From assembly GCA_015487755.1 (NCBI GenBank), contig WFPG01000041.1:1-8735 (forward strand): a DNA stretch of 8,735 bases, in the 5' to 3' direction. Shown here piece by piece: positions 6,853 to 8,735 of the stretch (positions within the stretch are counted from its first letter, which is position 1; every line of letters starts with the position of its first letter). The translations under genes were made by a program, and so were the position numbers. Below the pieces are notes generated by a model. That model was not told where the DNA came from and searched no databases. It saw only the letters and a list, made by a program, of their open reading frames with translations. Source of the DNA: Acidobacteriota bacterium. GTDB taxonomy: Bacteria > Acidobacteriota > Holophagae > Thermotomaculales > Thermotomaculaceae.

Positions 6853-8619
6853 TTAATCTGAGCACACAACTTTGTTTCTTCCCTCTTTTTTTGCCTTGTA
6901 TAACCTTTTATCAGCCTTTCCTATAAGCTCGTGCATCTCCGTTTCGTTTCGCCTTTCGTAAACTCCTGCACTTATTGTTATTTTTATCATTTTGTTGCCC
7001 ATAATAAATTCTCTTCCTTCAATCAACTTTCTTATATCTTCCGCTCTTCTACATGCGTCTTTTTCCCTTGCGTAGGGAAGTATTGCAAGTATTTCCTCTC
7101 CTCCGTACCTGATAACATAATCTGTAGCCCTGAAAGATGCCTTAATAATCTTTGCTACTTCCTGAAGGATAAAGTCTCCCGCAAGGTGGCCGTATGTGTC
7201 GTTTACGCTTTTAAAATAGTCTATATCAAACATTATTACGCATAAAGGGTACTCGTACCTTATTGCTTTTGAAATCTCGTTGGTTGCTACGCTCTCCAAA
7301 AACACCCTGTTTTTCAGTCCTGTTAGGGAATCATGGATAGTTGTGTTAAAGAGTTCCTTTTTTTCCTCCCCTAATTCTTTAATTATTATTTCGTTTGCCA
7401 GTGAAGAAGAAAGCGGGTGAATTAATTTGTCAAGAGCTTCTTCTATAGTCTTTCTCTGTTTATCATTTAGTTCTTTTTCCATTATAAAATATATTGCCGC
7501 TTTAATGTTGTCATTGTTAGATTCAAGAGGGATACCGAATGTGTTATTGTATTCATCAATTGTATCGGTTACAAGTTTTATTTTCCCCATACATTTCGGT
7601 CTGCTTATTCCTTCTACAAGTGTTTTTACTATTTTTTTGTTTTTCTCAATTTCCTTTTTCGGTATCTCTCCTTTTACTGTTGAGAAAACAGCAAACCACT
7701 CTTTCCCTTCCTCTTTTTCTCCCCTGTCGTAGGCATAGGTAATTATGTCTTTAATAGGAATGTCGTTGTTTTTTAATGTCATAAATGTTTTTCTTAAAAC
7801 AGTCAAAAAATCGCTGTTATTAACAACTTCTTTAAATACTTCATTTATTATCTGGTTTGTTTTTAAAAGTATTTCAATATTTGACTCATAGGAACTTAAA
7901 AGGAATAATCCGCAGTTTAACTCTTTCATTCTGTTTATCATATAAGGGATTAAATCTTTTTTAATGATTGAGCCGTGTTGCGGGGCTATTATTTCAGGTT
8001 CTTTCTTCTCTATTTCCATTAAAGCGTTTAAAAGTATTTCCCTACTTGGAATGTAATGCTCATGAAATGCTTTTATGCTTGCAAAATAGTTTTCGTCTTT
8101 GGCAAAAAGGCTAAATTCTTCGGTAAAACCACCAAATAAATCGCTTGAAAAAAGTGTTTTTGTCTTTCTGTCAAAGGTGCAGAAAGCCCCCGGGAAATGG
8201 GCATAAGGGGTAAATATAAAATCAAGAATTCTTCCGTTTTTTAAAAAAAGCTTCCACTTGTTTTTTTCTACAAGGTAAAAAGGGGTTTCCCACTGATAGT
8301 GTTTAAGCAAAGCCTGTGCTCTCCAATGGGTGACGATAAATTTGTCTTTTCTCGGGATAAGTTTTTCCAGGGTTGATATGCACCCCGTTATGTCCGGGTC
8401 TTGATGGTGACAGATTATGTATTTAATGTTGTTTAAAGGCACAATTTGGGTGATTTTATTCACCGTAATAGGAAAGGTTATCATGCTTCCCGGGTCAATT
8501 AATACGGATTCGTTTCCGTTTTTTATCAGGTAAACATGGCATTGAAAAGGGTCATTGGGTATTTTGTATCCCACCCAGAAGATATCTTCCGCTATTTCAA
8601 TAGGCTTTGAATAATCCAT
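6853..8619 (-). CDS. Diguanylate cyclase with N-terminal ODP-type diiron metallo-beta-lactamase domain
   Basis: Seen: 588 residues in three parts. Residues 1-230 form a metallo-beta-lactamase fold with HHQDPD (71-76), AHFPG (His141), SSDLFGG (Asp160) and PQHGS (His215). Residues about 245-420 look like a GAF-type sensor ending in a long helix, although no signature motif is visible. Residues 428-588 are GGDEF: DSLTGLKNR (430-438), FDIDYFKSVND (464-474) with metal ligand Asp465, the inhibitory RxxD site Arg497-Asp500 and RYGGEEI (504-510). Known: HHQDPD is typical of the ODP/flavodiiron branch, where the domain holds a non-haem diiron site that binds O2; GGDEF domains make c-di-GMP. Inference: an O2-, NO- or iron-responsive cyclase. 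It lacks flavodoxin, membrane segments and a signal peptide, so it is cytosolic. GGEEI departs from GGEEF at the last residue only. GAGGTG (8624-8629) precedes the ATG; it has its own promoter. Confidence 0.9.
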   Translation of the reverse strand: MDYSKPIEIAEDIFWVGYKIPNDPFQCHVYLIKNGNESVLIDPGSMITFPITVNKITQIVPLNNIKYIICHHQDPDITGCISTLEKLIPRKDKFIVTHWRAQALLKHYQWETPFYLVEKNKWKLFLKNGRILDFIFTPYAHFPGAFCTFDRKTKTLFSSDLFGGFTEEFSLFAKDENYFASIKAFHEHYIPSREILLNALMEIEKKEPEIIAPQHGSIIKKDLIPYMINRMKELNCGLFLLSSYESNIEILLKTNQIINEVFKEVVNNSDFLTVLRKTFMTLKNNDIPIKDIITYAYDRGEKEEGKEWFAVFSTVKGEIPKKEIEKNKKIVKTLVEGISRPKCMGKIKLVTDTIDEYNNTFGIPLESNNDNIKAAIYFIMEKELNDKQRKTIEEALDKLIHPLSSSLANEIIIKELGEEKKELFNTTIHDSLTGLKNRVFLESVATNEISKAIRYEYPLCVIMFDIDYFKSVNDTYGHLAGDFILQEVAKIIKASFRATDYVIRYGGEEILAILPYAREKDACRRAEDIRKLIEGREFIMGNKMIKITISAGVYERRNETEMHELIGKADKRLYKAKKEGRNKVVCSD

Positions 8620-8651
8620 TTTACACCTCGTAAACTGTAATTTTGTTTTTT

Positions 8652-8680
8652 ATTATAATATTTTTCGATTGCATATACAA
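8652..8680 (-). promoter_or_regulatory. Sigma-70-type promoter of the ODP-GGDEF gene
   Basis: On the minus strand TTGTAT (8675-8680) is followed after 17 bases by a perfect TATAAT (8652-8657), 32 bases upstream of the start codon. The surroundings are almost pure A/T. No operator-like palindrome is evident around it. Confidence 0.65.
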
Positions 8681-8735
8681 AATTTAAATTATTTTAACTT
8701 TTTCAAACAGTGGAAATAGGATATTATTTATAAGG

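Noticed and set aside
6931..7742. Plus-strand frames opposite the signalling gene
   Set aside because: They mirror the GGDEF and middle regions; their Cys/Phe/Ser-rich products are typical antisense readings of Lys/Glu-rich sequence.
8690..8735. Start of a further gene at the right edge
   Set aside because: Only A/T-rich sequence ending in ATAAGG is visible; no start codon with a continuing frame can be shown.

Overview
The window comes from an AT-rich bacterial chromosome. All gene starts have strong Shine-Dalgarno sites (GGAGG or GAGGTG types), and the promoters look sigma-70-like. Arginine is written mostly AGG/AGA and isoleucine often ATA, a usage common in thermophiles. An alternative-haem-pathway radical SAM enzyme and a diiron-type O2/Fe sensor domain point to an anaerobic or microaerophilic lifestyle. 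I cannot name the phylum from this window alone.

Layout, left to right. (1) A minus-strand two-gene operon: a small soluble Rieske [2Fe-2S] protein (1065-1439) whose end overlaps the start of an AhbD-like radical SAM/SPASM haem synthase (1-1075, cut by the left edge). It is driven from a well-formed promoter at 1461-1489. (2) Divergently, on the plus strand, a complete YeeE/YedE-family membrane protein (1559-2563), probably a sulfur-compound (thiosulfate-type) importer, closed by a clear terminator. (3) A plus-strand pair: a biotin-dependent carboxyltransferase of the PccB/MmdA type (2694-4244) and an adenylosuccinate lyase that strikingly resembles the animal enzyme (4276-5712), closed by a terminator and a second hairpin. 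(4) murB (5927-6850), a peptidoglycan-precursor reductase with a GTG start. (5) Convergent with murB, with stop codons only 2 bases apart, a 588-residue signalling protein (6853-8619, minus) that fuses an ODP-type metallo-beta-lactamase (diiron) domain, a middle GAF-like region and a GGDEF diguanylate cyclase domain, with its own promoter at 8652-8680.

How the genes fit together. The Rieske/AhbD-like pair is probably one functional unit in iron-sulfur/haem metabolism. The carboxyltransferase and PurB share a transcript but no pathway. The ODP-GGDEF fusion is the most unusual protein here: its architecture suggests that O2, NO or iron status is converted into c-di-GMP.

No stretch longer than 300 bases lacks a gene. 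The longest gaps are 5713-5926 (terminator, second hairpin, murB leader), 2564-2693 (terminator, weak promoter candidate), 1440-1558 (divergent promoters) and 8620-8735 (promoter of the signalling gene; nothing else recognised up to the right edge). I see no tRNA, rRNA, CRISPR array, insertion sequence or phage gene.
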